NCBI GenBank assembly: GCA_024291935.2
Contig: CM044315.1
Coordinates: 74,320,385 to 74,384,384 of the forward strand
DNA length: 64,000 nucleotides
Direction: 5' to 3'
Origin: Okapia johnstoni
Lineage: Eukaryota > Chordata > Mammalia > Artiodactyla > Giraffidae
In this document: positions 22,040 to 34,049 of the stretch, one piece after another
Numbering within the stretch: the first letter of the stretch is position 1
How the letters are laid out: every line of letters begins with the position of its first letter
Position numbers and translations under genes: made by a program
Notes under the pieces: generated by a model
Database searches by the model: none
Seen by the model: only the letters and a program-made list of their open reading frames with translations
Told to the model about the DNA's origin: nothing

Positions 22040-22625
22040 TCCATTACACTTATTTGATGATCTCATTTATTATCATGATTTTAAGTACTGTCTATACATT
22101 TAGCCCCCAAATTTATATCTCCATCTCCTCCCATTTCTCAAACTCCAGACGTGAATGTATAATTGCCAGCCCATCATCTCCATTTAGATGTCTAATAGGC
22201 ATCACAAACTTAACATGTCTTAAACTGAACAACTGATCTTACTCTCCCCACCCAATCTTACCTTCCACAGTCTTCTCTATCATAATAAGCAGAGAATCTT
22301 CCCAGTTGTTTGAGCCAAAAACCTTGGAACTACTCTTGACTTCTCTCTTTCATGTCCATATTTAATGAGCAAATCCTGTTGACTCTACGTTCAAAATACG
22401 TGTGGAACTCAGATGCTTCTCACTAACTCCACTGCTACCACCCTCACCTAAGCAACCATTTTCTGTTACCTGGATTACTTTAGTAGTCTCACAACTTGAC
22501 TCCATGCCTCCATTTTGCCTTTCCTGTATGTCTTTTGATACATTCTTCTTAAAAAAATTGGCATATCATGTCACTTCATGTCACCTGTCTTCATTTCTCA
22601 AAATAAAAGCTAAAGTCTTTACAGT
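22040..22625 (+). repeat. L2 LINE, sense, left part
   Basis: Sense L2 3' region: AACTCCAGACGTGAATGTAT, AACTTAACATGTCTTAAACT, GACTTCTCTCTTTCATGTCC and GTTACCTGGATTACTTTAGT in the L2 consensus order. It is cut by an L1 at about 22630 and continues at 24945. Confidence 0.82.
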
Positions 22626-22629
22626 GATT

Positions 22630-24155
22630 TCAATCAAAATTTTTGCAGGAATTTTTTTTCTTTTTCTAGACGTTGACAAATGGATTCTAAAATTTTTATG
22701 AAAAACCAGTAGAACTAGAATAGCCAAAAATCAGTTTTGAAAGAAAAAGGTCAGTGGATTTAAACTACTAGAGTTCAAGATAGTATAATCAAGACAGTGT
22801 AGGGATTGCCAAAATGATTGTCCCATATATCCATGATACAGAACAAAGAATCCAGAAATAGATCCACGTGTGTGGATCGTCAGTTGATTTTTGACAAAAG
22901 TGCCAAGACAGTTCAATGGAGAAAGGATGGTCTTTTCAACAAATGATGCTGCAAACTAGTGGATATCCATATGCAAAACACGATTGAAAACAAAGCAGTA
23001 AAAACACTTCCAATCTATATCTTGCATCGTGTTCAATAAATAATTAACTGAAAATGGGTCATAAACCTAAATGTAAAACCTAAAACTATTAAAGCCCTGA
23101 AAGAAAACATAGGAGAAAACCTTCATGGTTTTGAGTGAAGCAAAGATTTCTTAGTTCTGACACCAAAAGCACAAGTTAAAAAATAACAGATATTTAGACT
23201 TCATCAAAATTAAGAACTTGTGTTTAGAAGACATCATTAAGAAACTGAAAAGACAAGCCACAGACTGATGAAAGAAAAATCGTCTTTCTAATATCCAGAA
23301 TATATAATGAACTCTCAAAGCTCAATAATTTTTTTAAAAAACCCTTGGTTTAAAAATGGGCCAAATATTTGAACAGACACTTCACCAAGGAAGATATACA
23401 TCAAGGCAAATAAGGATGTGAAAAGATGCTCAACATTATTAGTCATTAGGGAAATGCAAATTAATACCGCAATAGATACACACCAATTATCAATAGAATA
23501 GCATTTAGGTAAAAAAGGACAATGCCAAGTAGTAGCAAAGATGAAGAGCAACTGGAATGCTCATATATTAATGATGGGAATCATTAATGATAGCACATCC
23601 ACTTTGGAAAATAATTTGGCACTTTCTTATAAAGTTAAAATATACATACCATATGACCCAGCAGTCACACCTAGGTATGTGTATCAGTGAAATGAAAGTA
23701 ATAGAAAAATGTATTTTTAAGCAGAAGTCTGTACTCAGATGTTTATATTGGCTTTGTTTATAATCACCCCAAACTGGAAATAGCTCAAGTGTCCCTCAAC
23801 TTGAGAAAGAGTAATCAAACTGTAATATATCTACATAATGGAATACCAATCAGCAATAGGTAGGAGTGAACTACTAATATATTCAACAACATGGATGAAT
23901 CTCAAATGCATTAAATTAAATGAAGGAAGCCATTTATATGACATTTATAACTAAATTTATATAACATTCTGGAAAAGGCAAAACCAGGGATAGAAAACAG
24001 AGGTTGCCTGGGGATAGGGGAATTTGGGAGGTAGATGATACAATTGTTCTTTATCTTGATGGGTGATGATGGTTAGACAAATGTATGCATTTATCAAAAC
24101 TTGTCAAATTATGCATTTAAAAGGATGAGTTTTACTATATATGTATGTGTGAAAG
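22630..24155 (+). mobile_element. Ancient L1 3' end, sense
   Basis: Sense ORF2 C-terminal and 3' UTR text: TTGATTTTTGACAAAAGTGC, ATGTGAAAAGATGCTCAACA, ACCATATGACCCAGCAGTCA, GAGGTTGCCTGGGGATAGGG. Full of stops and indels. It splits the L2 that surrounds it. Confidence 0.88.
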
Positions 24156-24161
24156 TGGTTT

Positions 24162-24349
24162 GACTGGTTTGACCTCCTTGCAGTCCAAGGGACTCTCAAG
24201 AGTCTTCTCCAACACTGCAGTTCAAAAGCATCAGTTCTTTGCCACTCAGCGTTTTTTATGGTCCAACTCTCACATCATTGCATGACTATTGGAAAAACCA
24301 TAGCTTTGACTAGATGGTCTGTTGTCAGAAAAGTAATGTCTCTGCTTTT
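24162..24349 (-). mobile_element. BovB 3' fragment, left part
   Basis: Antisense BovB thumb region: CTTGCAGTCCAAGGGACTCT, CTTTGACTAGATGGTCTGTT and ATGTCTCTGCTTTTTA, where an L1 interrupts it. It resumes at 24663. The 3' tail is absent on the left. Confidence 0.85.
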
Positions 24350-24662
24350 TATTTTATTTTATTTTTTTAATAAATTTATTTATTTTAGTTTTTAGTTGGG
24401 GGCTAATTACTTTACAATATTGTAGTAGTTTTTGCCATACATTGACATGAATCAGCCATGGGTTTACATGTGTTCCCCATCCTGAACCCTCCTCCCACCT
24501 CCCTCCCCATCCCATCCCTCTGGGTCATCCCATTGCCCCAGCCCTGAGCATTTGTCTCATGCATAGAACATGGAATGGTGTTCCGCTTCACATATGATAA
24601 TATACATGTTTCAATGCTATTGTCCCAGAACGTCCCACCCTCACCTTCTTCCTCAGAGTCCA
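24350..24662 (-). mobile_element. Bovine-type L1 3' UTR, antisense
   Basis: A T-rich start, then the complement of the bovine L1 3' UTR, the same text as 38880-39120 on the other strand (CATTGACATGAATCAGCCAT, CATCCCATCCCTCTGGGTCA). A 5'-truncated insertion within the BovB fragment. Confidence 0.88.
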
Positions 24663-24697
24663 CTGTCTAGGTTTGTCATAGCTTTTCTTTCAAGGAA
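24663..24697 (-). mobile_element. BovB 3' fragment, right part
   Basis: CTGTCTAGGTTTGTCATAGC continues the BovB text interrupted at 24349. Confidence 0.8.
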
Positions 24698-24702
24698 AAG
24701 GA

Positions 24703-24888
24703 AAATGAAAGGCGCTCAGTCATATCTGAGCCTATTGAGCCTATTCCAAGGCCTATTCAGTCCATGGAATTCTCCAGGCCAGAATACTGGAGTGGGTAGC
24801 CTATCCCTTCTCCAGTGGATCTTCCTGACTCAGAAATCAAACCAGGGTCTCCTGCATTGCAGGCGGATTCTTTACCCACTGAGCTACT
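24703..24888 (-). mobile_element. Bov-tA SINE
   Basis: Reverse copy abutting the BovB remnant: a degraded tail and CCAGGCCAGAATACTGGAGT, ending in the tRNA-like head complement (GCATTGCAGGCGGATTCTTT and ACCCACTGAGCTACT). Confidence 0.88.
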
Positions 24889-24944
24889 ATATATAAATTA
24901 TACCTAAATTTTTAAATGGAAAAAAAAAATCATTTAAGTGGGCT

Positions 24945-25350
24945 ACTCAAGACATACGATTTAATCACTCCTCTCCTTTACTTCCTCTCTGACTCCAACT
25001 CCTACCCCTTTCCACGTGATCATTCTGGCTTAGCATTTACTGTGACTTCTGCCTATAATACTTCTCTCAGATATAAATATGACTCCTTCTCTCCTTTAGG
25101 CTTCTACTCACTGAGGCCTATGGTATTTGTATTTATATTTGTACTGAGGTTTACGGTATTTAATGTTCCCCTTCCTCCCTTTACCAATACTTCCTGCTCT
25201 TTTCTCCATAGTACTCATCATTATGTGACAAACTGTATATTTTTCCTATGTGTGTATTTGTTGTTTTTCTCCCACCCTATTAAAATGTCGGCCTAATGGA
25301 AGCAGAATATTTTATCTGTTTTATTCCCTCTTATTTTCCCATCATCTAGA
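24945..25350 (+). repeat. L2 LINE, sense, right part
   Basis: Continues the L2 of 22040-22625: CTTTCCACGTGATCATTCTG, then a degraded middle, TCCATAGTACTCATCATTAT and TGGAAGCAGAATATTTTATC, in the order of the L2 3' end. Confidence 0.72.
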
Positions 25351-26384
25351 TGGGAGGTGACACCTAGGTGGTGCTCGTTTTAAGAGTTCATGGGATTAGT
25401 GAATGCTAGCTTTAGCCTATTTCACACTCTGCTTCAGCCAGCTATCAGTTGTTATTTGGTGTGTACTCATAACTGACTAGAAGAGAGTGTGCATGTGCAT
25501 GTATTTATGTATGCATGTGTGGGTGTAAGTTAGGCCAGTCTTGGATTATTCTTATAAAAGGTTGGTGTAGGTGTATCCTACACTTTCTGTTTAAAAAACA
25601 TAATTGTATATAAACAGTCTTGTTTGGATATCTATCTTCACTGCTTAATTTCACTTCGAAAAGTCCTCGTTTCTCATCTCTCAGATGTGAGTGCTTTGAA
25701 TATTCATTTGACTTTAGTGAAACAAAAAGCCCAAGATCAGTTCATATTTCCAGCTTACACTAGGTTTCCTCGTTTTGTTACAAACCTAAAATAATGCAAA
25801 TAAAAAACTATTTGTTGAGCAAACCCAAGTTTAACAATAGTGTTTACTGTGGCTGCTATTCAAGTGTAGCTGTCCTTTATGTCATTTGTTTTACCACAGT
25901 ATTTACTTGCACAAGGCCTTTGCTTTTAGCCAGTTTGAAACTGAGCTACTGATGTATTTTTGTCCTTTTTTTGCCAGTAAAACTTGGGTATTCAGATCCC
26001 AAGGTTGCTGACTTACCTAATATCTCTCCATTGTTTTCCACATTGAATCACTGGTGAGGGATATCTGAGGTCTGTTTTCATTCTGGGGAAAAGCCCTGGA
26101 GACTGGGTGCATTGAGGAGCAGACATTGTCTGCACAATGAATGGGGTAATGAGCTACTGTTGTTTATTTGTCTATAGTATAATTGGTTGAGTTCAGATAA
26201 TAATGTAGCATCTGTTGTTATACTGTGCAGGGAAATGTCAAAATAGAAAGCAGGCAGACAGGTGGATTAAAGGAGAAACAGGAGGAGAAACCAGGAAATA
26301 TCACATTAAGTTCTGATTTAAAGTAGATGCAAAGGGATAATGATAACAACACCAACAGTGACTGTCATCTGTTGTGCACAGTGT
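25351..26384. other. Intron sequence, nothing recognised
   Basis: No repeat or exon I can name; a short alternating TGTG/CATG-rich patch lies near 25490-25530. Confidence 0.5.
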
Positions 26385-26605
26385 TACAGCATGAACTTCA
26401 GTGCTGGGCACGTCTGATTAATTTGAGTCTTGACCATGTGTCAGCACTTGCTAAGTGTTTTATAAATATGACTGCATTTTATACAAGAACCTTTATGTGG
26501 AAGATATTATTGGCCCTGTTAAATAGGGTAACTGAAGTTCATAAAGACTGTCATATGCCTGTTGGCCAGGATTTGAACCTCTGGTTGTCATACCAAAAGC
26601 CTGTT
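26385..26605 (-). repeat. MIR SINE
   Basis: Reverse MIR: GTGTCAGCACTTGCTAAGTG, a GGTAACTGAAGTTCATAAAG block and CCAGGATTTGAACCTCTGG. Confidence 0.75.
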
Positions 26606-27319
26606 TTCTATATTACATTTAATAGATTAGAGTTTTTTAAACTGCAGTGTTAAAAGTCAGGATAGTGATTAACTTTAAGGAAGGTAATTCTCAAGAAGGG
26701 GACAAAAGGATTCTGAGAACTTTGATCAGAGTGCTAGTTATACAGAAATGTTCACTTACTAAAAATTTATCAAGTTGTACATTAAGATATGTGCACTTTT
26801 TCAGGTATGTTATATTTCAATAAAAACTTTAAAACAATGACAAAATACAACTTCTAACAAAAGATACTGTGTATCAGCTGTGTATAACACTGATTCAGAT
26901 TTTGTTTTTAAGAGTTTAAAATGTGTATTTAAATGAAAATTAATGAAGAGATTCTGAGGTGATGAAAAGTTTTAGGAACAGATAGTGGTGATGGTAACAC
27001 AACACTATGAATATACTTAATGCCACTGGTGGCTCTCTCTTGGTGGTGAATCTAGATATTAATTAGTAATGTTTTCTTATCACTTACTCTAGTTTTTACA
27101 ATAAATGTATATTACATTTATAATCAGGAAAAATAGTTTAGAAAATGTATATAACTAATCTATAGAGGTAGTTTACCCTTTAAATAACTCTTGGTTAGCT
27201 GGCCCTTGTAGGACACATGTAGAAAGTTAATCTGAACAGTTGATGCTGGAGGAAGTCAGCCTCAAAAAAAGGAAACTCAGGGTGTTCAGTTCTTGGTTCC
27301 TAGAAATAGAGGCCATGAT
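26606..27319. other. Intron sequence, nothing recognised
   Basis: AT-rich sequence with no repeat I can name; the patch near 26760-26830 could be a degraded L1 tail. Confidence 0.45.
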
Positions 27320-27420
27320 ATTCAGATTCTTTTAGCATTTGTGAGCACCTCCTATGTGCTTATCACCATACTAAGCACTTTTACATGCAGTATTTCAGTT
27401 AACATGTTAGTTTATTGCTT
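27320..27420 (-). repeat. MIR SINE, partial
   Basis: GAGCACCTCCTATGTGCTTA and CTAAGCACTTTTACATGCAG match the reverse MIR 3' half. Confidence 0.65.
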
Positions 27421-27429
27421 CTGTTATCA

Positions 27430-27605
27430 AATACACATAGTGAGCATCTATTTTGTACTATGCCCTATAGTTGTAATAAAAAGTAAGACATATTCTCACA
27501 TCCTTACAGAGCCTGCAGGCTAGTGGGAAAGCCAGACATTAAACAAACAAGTATCAATAACATAGTATACTGAAAGCTGTAATAGACATAATTGGAACTT
27601 AGTTT
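27430..27605 (-). repeat. L2 LINE 3' end, antisense
   Basis: TAGTGAGCATCTATTTTGTA, then CTTACAGAGCCTGCAGGCTA and ACATTAAACAAACAAGTATC follow the reverse L2 3' end. Confidence 0.7.
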
Positions 27606-27980
27606 TGATGTACATAGGTTCATCTCTTCATTGGGTTTTTAACATATGACAGTGTTACTAAAATAGTTTAATATCTGAAAATATTTTGCTGAAACTCATT
27701 GCTAACTCAGAACACTAATATTAGATAAACTTCTACTTGTGATATCCAAAAAAAAAAAAAGATAAAAGTAACTGATTTAACTTCTATTCTTCTGGTTTTT
27801 AAACAATATTTTAGTCTCCATTTCTGAGTATCAATTTCACCATATAAAAAAAGAGAGTGTAGGACTATTTAGCCAGTGTAGCCCTAAGCAACCATTAACC
27901 AAAGCCTGTTATGTCTCAGACACCACACTGGGAACTTTACATATGTTGTGTATATAATCCCATGTTTATAATCCCCTTTG
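27606..27980. other. Intron sequence, nothing firm
   Basis: AT-rich, with an A run at about 27750. A possible MIR remnant lies near 27920-27970. Confidence 0.4.
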
Positions 27981-28091
27981 AAGGAAATGGCAACCCACTC
28001 CAGTATTCTTGCCTGGAAAATTCCATGGACAGAGGAGCCTGGCAGGCTACAGTCCATGGGATTGCAAAGAGTCAGACATGACTGAGCACAC
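27981..28091 (+). mobile_element. Bov-tA/Bov-A SINE, 5'-truncated
   Basis: Starts within the body (AAGGAAATGGCAACCCACTC) and runs to the ACATGACTGAGCACACA tail; the tRNA-like head is missing. Confidence 0.9.
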
Positions 28092-28429
28092 AGGATGAAG
28101 GAGGTGATATTAATTCAGTGCCTCCAGAAGGAAAATGACCTCAGTATCATAGAAAAGACTAGGTTTTCTATACAGTACAGAAAATTTTAATGCTTTTTTG
28201 AAAATACTTCAGTGTAAGAACCAACCAGATTATCTAAATAACACAGAAAGTAATTTCTTATTCATACTAGTCTGAGCAGATTTTGTTCTGCTATTAGTTG
28301 TTTTAAGTATATTTTAACAGGTAATACATTTATATAAGTCAGAAGTAAAAAATATTAAACAGCATATTCAGAAAATGCTGTCACTTCTTCCACCCTGTTT
28401 ACCCCCACTTCTGTAGGTTACCAGCTTTG
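28092..28429. other. Intron sequence, nothing recognised
   Basis: No feature could be identified. Confidence 0.5.
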
Positions 28430-28965
28430 TGGGTTTTTTTATTACTTTGTAAGTTTATTGATTTTTCTCCAAAGAAGCAGCCTATTTATTGGTTACTAGT
28501 TATGTTTTTCTTCTTTTTTTCTAATGCAATTATTTTATGCTTTTAGTTTTATTTTCTTCTCAGCTTACTTTCCATTTGTTTCATTGGGTTTTTTTTTTTC
28601 TCCTAGTTTTTTAAGCCTCATTCTTAATTATTTTTATTCTTTCCTTTTGAATTATATAAGAATTTTAGGTTTACAAATTTTCTCTGAGTATTGTTTTCAC
28701 TGAATCCCATACATTCTAATATGAATATGAAATTTCAATAATCATTGTTTTCTAGATAGTCTGTAGTTTTCATTTGTATTTCCCCTTTTACCTGAGAGTT
28801 GTTTAATAGAGTTTTTATTTTGTGATTGTTCTTTCTCCAAAGAGTGACACCAGCTTGGAGAATTGTGTTGAGATTTTAGAAAATGTATATCCCAATTTCT
28901 CTCTCTCACATTACCTGATTATAATAGTTGTAAATTAATTGGGGGAAATTTTTATTTTTCCTGTT
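28430..28965 (-). mobile_element. Ancient L1 ORF2, antisense
   Basis: Antisense L1 text: TTTTAGGTTTACAAATTTTC, CACTGAATCCCATACATTCT and CCTGAGAGTTGTTTAATAGA. Heavily decayed. Confidence 0.65.
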
Positions 28966-29359
28966 GATGAAAATTGGGAACATGAAAGAGTGAGAATAAC
29001 CATGAACACAACTGGTTACTTTCTGTGAGCTAAGCATGCCAATTCCAGGCTTATTTGTCTAAGGAACCTCCCCCAGTGCTAGGAACAAAATGGTTTTAGT
29101 GAGTTTCTGCCATAGGCAGGGACATCAGAGACCTTTAACTTCCTTGGCTGGAGTATCTTGAATGTAAAACAATGTAACACTAGGTTAAGAACTAGAGCCC
29201 AACCCTAGCCATGAGATCTCCCAACAGTTTACCCTCAGGTGTTTGAATCTGCCATCTCTAGATCCAGAGATCTGGACTTGGCCAAATCTGACAGCAGTTT
29301 AGTGGCAAGGCTGGAACTAGGACCATAGTCTGCTCCAGTAAACCTGATATTTTAGTTTC
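28966..29359. other. Intron sequence, nothing recognised
   Basis: No feature could be identified. Confidence 0.5.
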
Positions 29360-29560
29360 TTTTCTTTCCATTCCATTTTCTTGTATTGAAACAAAATATA
29401 TATAACAGAAATCTGCCTTTGTAACCATTTTTAAGTACAATTAAATGGCATGAATTACATTCACAATTTTGCAACCACCACCACTATTTCCAAAAATTTT
29501 CATCACCCCAAGCAGAATCATTCCTCCATTTCACTGTTAATATCTTATCCAGAATTCTAC
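29360..29560 (-). mobile_element. L1 3' UTR fragment, antisense
   Basis: TTTGTAACCATTTTTAAGTA, ACATTCACAATTTTGCAACC and TTTTCATCACCCCAAGCAGA follow the antisense L1M 3' UTR block. Confidence 0.65.
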
Positions 29561-29599
29561 AAAGTCTTCAGCCATTTCTACTTGGGAAATGTATATTTT

Positions 29600-29665
29600 C
29601 TCTCTCTTTCTTTCTCTCTCTCCCCCCACCTCCACATCCCCATCTGTATGTGTGTGTGTGTGCAA
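29600..29665. repeat. CT-rich and TG simple repeats
   Basis: A TCTCTCTTTCTTTCTCTCTC tract, then a short TGTGTGTGTGTGTG run. Confidence 0.8.
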
Positions 29666-30035
29666 GCTTTTGCAAATGCTTCTAATAGCCTTAATTCATA
29701 CCGCAGAAAGGAAGCAATTGGGTGTTTGATACCTATTTCCTCAATCACAAATACTGAGCCTTTCAGTAAAAAATTAATTTCTTTTCTGTGTCGTTACCTA
29801 TCAATTTAATGTGTCATCATGATGGGATTTATTTTAATTACTTGCATATTGGGCTAATATTTTAAAAGGTGAAAAACACGTGGTTCTGTTATTCAAGTAT
29901 TAGGCTTAGTTAATAAATGGGCAATGACTTTTTGATGGGTTTCTAGAAGCCATCAGGTTTTTCTAGTGTCTCCCTCCACCACCCCCCACAGTTCCATCTA
30001 TCAGCAGTTTAACACCTGGTTTTTGCCCTCTTCAG

Positions 30036-30251
30036 GCCATCAGGCTCTCCTTAGAGCAGGCCTTGCCTCCTGAGCCAAAGGAAGAAAATGCTGAGCCTGT
30101 GAGCAAACTGCGGATCCGGACCCCAAGTGGCGAGTTCCTCGAGCGGCGTTTCCTAGCCAGCAATAAGCTCCAGATCGTCTTTGATTTCGTAGCTTCCAAA
30201 GGATTTCCATGGGATGAATTCAAGTTACTGAGTACCTTTCCTAGGAGAGAT
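30036..30251 (+). CDS. FAF1: FAF1 coding exon (most of the UBX domain)
   Basis: A 216-bp, phase-0 exon encoding 72 residues from AIRLSLEQALPPEPKEEN to LLSTFPRRD, about residues 552-623 of the human protein. The first 17 residues close the charged helix and add a Pro/Glu linker. The UBX domain follows: beta strands KLRIRTPSGEF and LERRFLASN, the helix LQIVFDFVASKG, and the FPR signature (residues 68-70 of the exon). In UBX proteins FPR is the turn that inserts into the p97/VCP N-domain, and the early strand Arg also contacts p97. So this exon carries the p97-binding surface. The acceptor is strong (TTTTTGCCCTCTTCAG) and the donor is consensus GTAAGT. The remaining C-terminal strand would be in a further exon, not found here. 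Confidence 0.97.
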
Positions 30252-31788
30252 GTAAGTTCTCACAGCTGTCTCGGGAAGTATATCTGGATGGGAGATAGCG
30301 CATGATTAAGCCTGGACAAAGTAGTCCAAGCAAAGTGCCATGGCACACCTTACCACAAAACAAAGCACTTATGAGTCCTTCTTTGTTCTGCATACCATTC
30401 TCTCCTCAGCCTTTGGAGAAGGTACGGTTTCCCAGGCCAGCAGACATGTGCCTAGTAGCCTAGGTAAGGAATTGAGTACCAGGTCTTTCTTCCTTCCTAA
30501 CGATTTCCCCCTATTCCAGCACTCATACAGGCTTTCCCAAGATCTCATCTCTGTATCCTGTAGGAGATCTGAGAGTTATGTGCTGAACAACTTAACACTC
30601 AGATCAGGGTCAATGATTATAGGTTCACCATGAAAGAGTCATGCTAAACCAAGAATATTTTGTAATTTGATAGTTCTTATTAGCCTGGGAAGTCAGAGAT
30701 GGTGACCTGAATTCACTGTCTATCTGTACTTCAATAAGGCTTTTGATAGTCTCTCACAATATTCTGGAGAAAAGTAGAGAGATATAAATCGACAGTTAGA
30801 TAGATTCTTTACTGATTAAATAGATGTGTCCAGAAACTGCTGGCTAAGAGACTGTCCTCTCCCTGGAGGGAACCAAGTCTCTATATTTAATTATTCACCA
30901 TACTTACCAGCAACTTAAATGAAGACATTATCATATTTATGGATTATGAAAAACAAGATTCAGGAAACCCTTAAAATAGTAAAACCTAGAAAAATTTTAC
31001 AGAAATATATACATATGGAAAGAGATGGCTGCATAGATTTAGGAAACAAATTGCTCAAGTTTGAGATGGAAAAATCATGCTTGAATAGAGGTTATTATGG
31101 TTAAATTAAGGTGAATATATGTTAATAATGTGTTATGACTGCCGTCAAAAAGCCCGCTGCATTTTTAGAGGTATAATCCCATCAAGAGAATAACTTAAGT
31201 CCTAGTCAACTCTGTACAAAAATAAACTACCTTTGAGTAGTCCTTAGACTCCATGCTGAAACTCCTTGTTGTCACTTGAAGAAATAGGAGCTTATGTACA
31301 GCAGGGTAGTTAGGAAGACAAGGAAACAGGAAATCATATCATTTGGGGAAATATTTTTCTCTAGAGAAGGAATGGCCATGGGAGATGTGATTGTTGTCTT
31401 CAGCTGTTTGAAAGCCTACCAATAAAAACTGGAATCTGATTTTGTGTGACTTCAACAATAAAGTAGGACCAGTAATTTGAAAGTTATGGGAGGCAAATTT
31501 GGTCTTTCTAAGAAAAGAATATTTTGTGTTGTGAGATAGTGATTTTTCTATTTTTGAAGTTAACAAAGCACTACTGAATTATCCCTTTTTGGCAGTAATG
31601 GATATATATGGAGTCATTCCTGGTGTTCCTACTTTATTTGAAAAGGGGCTGAGACTAGCTTATCTCTAAGATACATTTTAAATCTTGATATTCTGTGATT
31701 ACATTATGATCCGCTAATGTGAGATTTAATAGCATAGACTTCAACACCAAAACCAAGAATTTGGTCAAGGTTCATCCTCATCATCTTC
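30252..31788. other. Intron sequence, nothing recognised
   Basis: About 1.5 kb after the UBX exon with no interspersed repeat I can name and no further FAF1 exon. Confidence 0.5.
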
Positions 31789-31869
31789 ATTCAGTCACTC
31801 AGTCATGTCTGACTCTTCACAACACCATGGACTGCAGCATGCCAGGCTTCCCTGTCCTTCACCAACTTA
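31789..31869 (-). mobile_element. BovB 3' tail fragment
   Basis: TTCAGTCACTCAGTCATGTC to CCCTGTCCTTCACCAACTTA is the antisense BovB extreme 3' end. Being short, it could also come from a SINE sharing that tail. Confidence 0.8.
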
Positions 31870-32984
31870 GTCCCTCACATTAGCTGTTGGATTTGCAGGA
31901 CAGAAACAAAAGCTAGTAGTATGTGTTTAGCTCTACCACTCAGCTACAAATCTCCTAAGTGGGATGAAGATCCAACAACTATCTCTAAGCCAGGGAGACT
32001 AAAGTGGACCTCAGGTGCTGGACATGGTCTCTTCTCTCACCGCCCTCACCTATTACTCCAACCTCTTCTTCTTTTTTCTTATATAAGATGCAAAATATGC
32101 ATAATAGAACACATGCATGCACATGCTCTATGGACCACATGGCCAAGTAAGAAACTGCCTTAAATTCTAGGGCTGAAGTTGAACTTTAAATGGGTGAACA
32201 CTTAGAAAAGAAGCACTGTCAAGGGGTTCAAGATCAGCCTGGCTCTCATGCTTCTTTCAGGCTATGCTGGACCATGAATATCTCACCTTGGAGAACTTGT
32301 GTAACTTAGGAGCCAAATTAGCTCCTTCCAACACTTGGTTTTAAGTCACCCTTCTGAGCCTCATCTGTAAAATGAAAGTACTGAAAGAAATGGAATCTAT
32401 GGACCTTCCTGGCTTTTAAAAGTAACCTTTCTTTCAGGTCAATTTTTGAACCTGATTACTGGGAGTGGGGTGAGAGGAAGACTTTCTTAAAAGGAGCTGG
32501 GTCTTATGATCAACACTAATAACTTCTTCCCATAGGATAAAAATGTGGACTGTGAAAAGTTTCTGTTAAAAAGAAGCAGAGCAACTGAGACGTGAAATGC
32601 AGAGGGTTCTTAGGCTTGCACCCTGCCTGCCTGGAGCTCTATTCACCATGCATTCAACCTTTTCAGTGTAGACCATGTTAAGTGTCGGTCTATATTTGCC
32701 CTAAATGGAGGATCAGTCACTTGGTCTTAGAAAAAATTTACTCTTAGATAGCATTTGTTTTAGTCTGCTGAAGAACACTATTCAATCTGGTTAACAGTCT
32801 CTTCTCACTCATCCCTTTCTACTTCCATCTCATCCGAAGGCCAGTTTAGACTAAATTTGGCCCAGTTGCTCAGAGAAAATGTCTAACCAAAAAGGCTTGT
32901 TCCTATTGGATAAATCCAGAGCTTCCCAGTATCCATCACAGGTCCATTTTATGGTCCTTGGTCAACCTGAAATTATCTGCCACA
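31870..32984. other. Intron sequence with one possible MIR
   Basis: A weak sense MIR-like patch sits at about 32280-32400 (GAGCCTCATCTGTAAAATGA). The rest is unassigned. Confidence 0.4.
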
Positions 32985-33520
32985 GAATGATTATTCTAAA
33001 ACCCTACCCAGATCATTCTTTTTATTTAGAAAATCTTTGGTAGCTCATACTCCCTTAGGATAAGTACAGACCCTTTAGAATGTTTTTTAAAAACTCATCA
33101 CAATCTGGCCCACAATCCTATCTCTCCCACGTTAAATCCTGTCTGCCCTTACTTAATTCTGTCACCAAGAGATAGGATATTGCTCACTTTTCACTAAAGA
33201 CACAAGAGACTGTCATGCCTTTGTGCTTTTGTATATACTTTGTTCTCTTTTCCTTGAATATCTACCCTTCCCACTTTTCCTGACCCATTTGAACTTGTTT
33301 TTTAATGCCTAGTTCAAATGTCACCTCCTCTGGGAAGCCCTCCCCTTCTCTTAAGCTCCTCACCTATGTATCCAGTGCAGTTTAGATTATACATTCCTCT
33401 CTCATAGGACTTGTCCTATTGTTCTGTAATTATTTAGAGACTGTCCATATCATGTTCATATCTATCTCCCATGAAGTTACCAGCATGATGACTCACACAT
33501 AAGCATTCAAGTTAATGTTG
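32985..33520 (+). repeat. L2 LINE 3' region, sense
   Basis: Sense L2 order: ACTCATCACAATCTGGCCCA, ACTTTGTTCTCTTTTCCTTG, GTTCAAATGTCACCTCCTCT, GGGAAGCCCTCCCCTTCTC and ACTTGTCCTATTGTTCTGTA. Confidence 0.85.
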
Positions 33521-34039
33521 TCAAGTGTTAATGACCTCAAGTCTGATTGATCCTAAATCCCTGATTCCAGAGTGAACTAGAGAGGCTGTTCCAAATGAAA
33601 ACAGATGCCATAGGCCCACCCAGATTCCAGACCCACACCTAAACCCAGAAAGCCCACCCAAGACTCATTAGACCTCCTAGAGCTAGGGGTGGGATGAGAG
33701 TTAATGGCCCTTCATCCTTCTCTGAATGCTCTTTCAAGTCGAATGACTAGTGTTTTTGCAAGGCTATTCTGTAACAGCCATCTGTGTCTGCAAGGATTAG
33801 GATCTAATTTGTAAAAGTCATCTTAAATTACAGCCAAACTAAAGACTGTTAAAAAGCACATCTTAAGACCTTGCCTTTTTTAATAACAAATAACATAAGA
33901 CTTAACTCTAGGAGTCTTATTGTGTCTTCAGCCTTTTCTCCACAAAGCAGAGACGGGTTTCTCACCAGAGGACCTGTTAAACATTTTTCTGCTCCCCCGC
34001 CCCCCAATCAAAACAATACTTCATGTTAAGATTTCCCAG
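33521..34039. other. Intron sequence, nothing recognised
   Basis: No feature could be named. The CCCACC-rich patch near 33610-33670 resembles a decayed DNA transposon but I cannot assign it. Confidence 0.4.
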
Positions 34040-34049
34040 CTGTCCCAAC

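Noticed and set aside
24912..25296. A 126-codon + strand frame as a gene
   Set aside because: It lies within L2 and its peptide is generic pyrimidine-rich translation.
32530..32600. Possible exon after an AG following CTTCTTCCCATAG
   Set aside because: The following text meets stops within a short distance in the expected frame and does not resemble FAF1.
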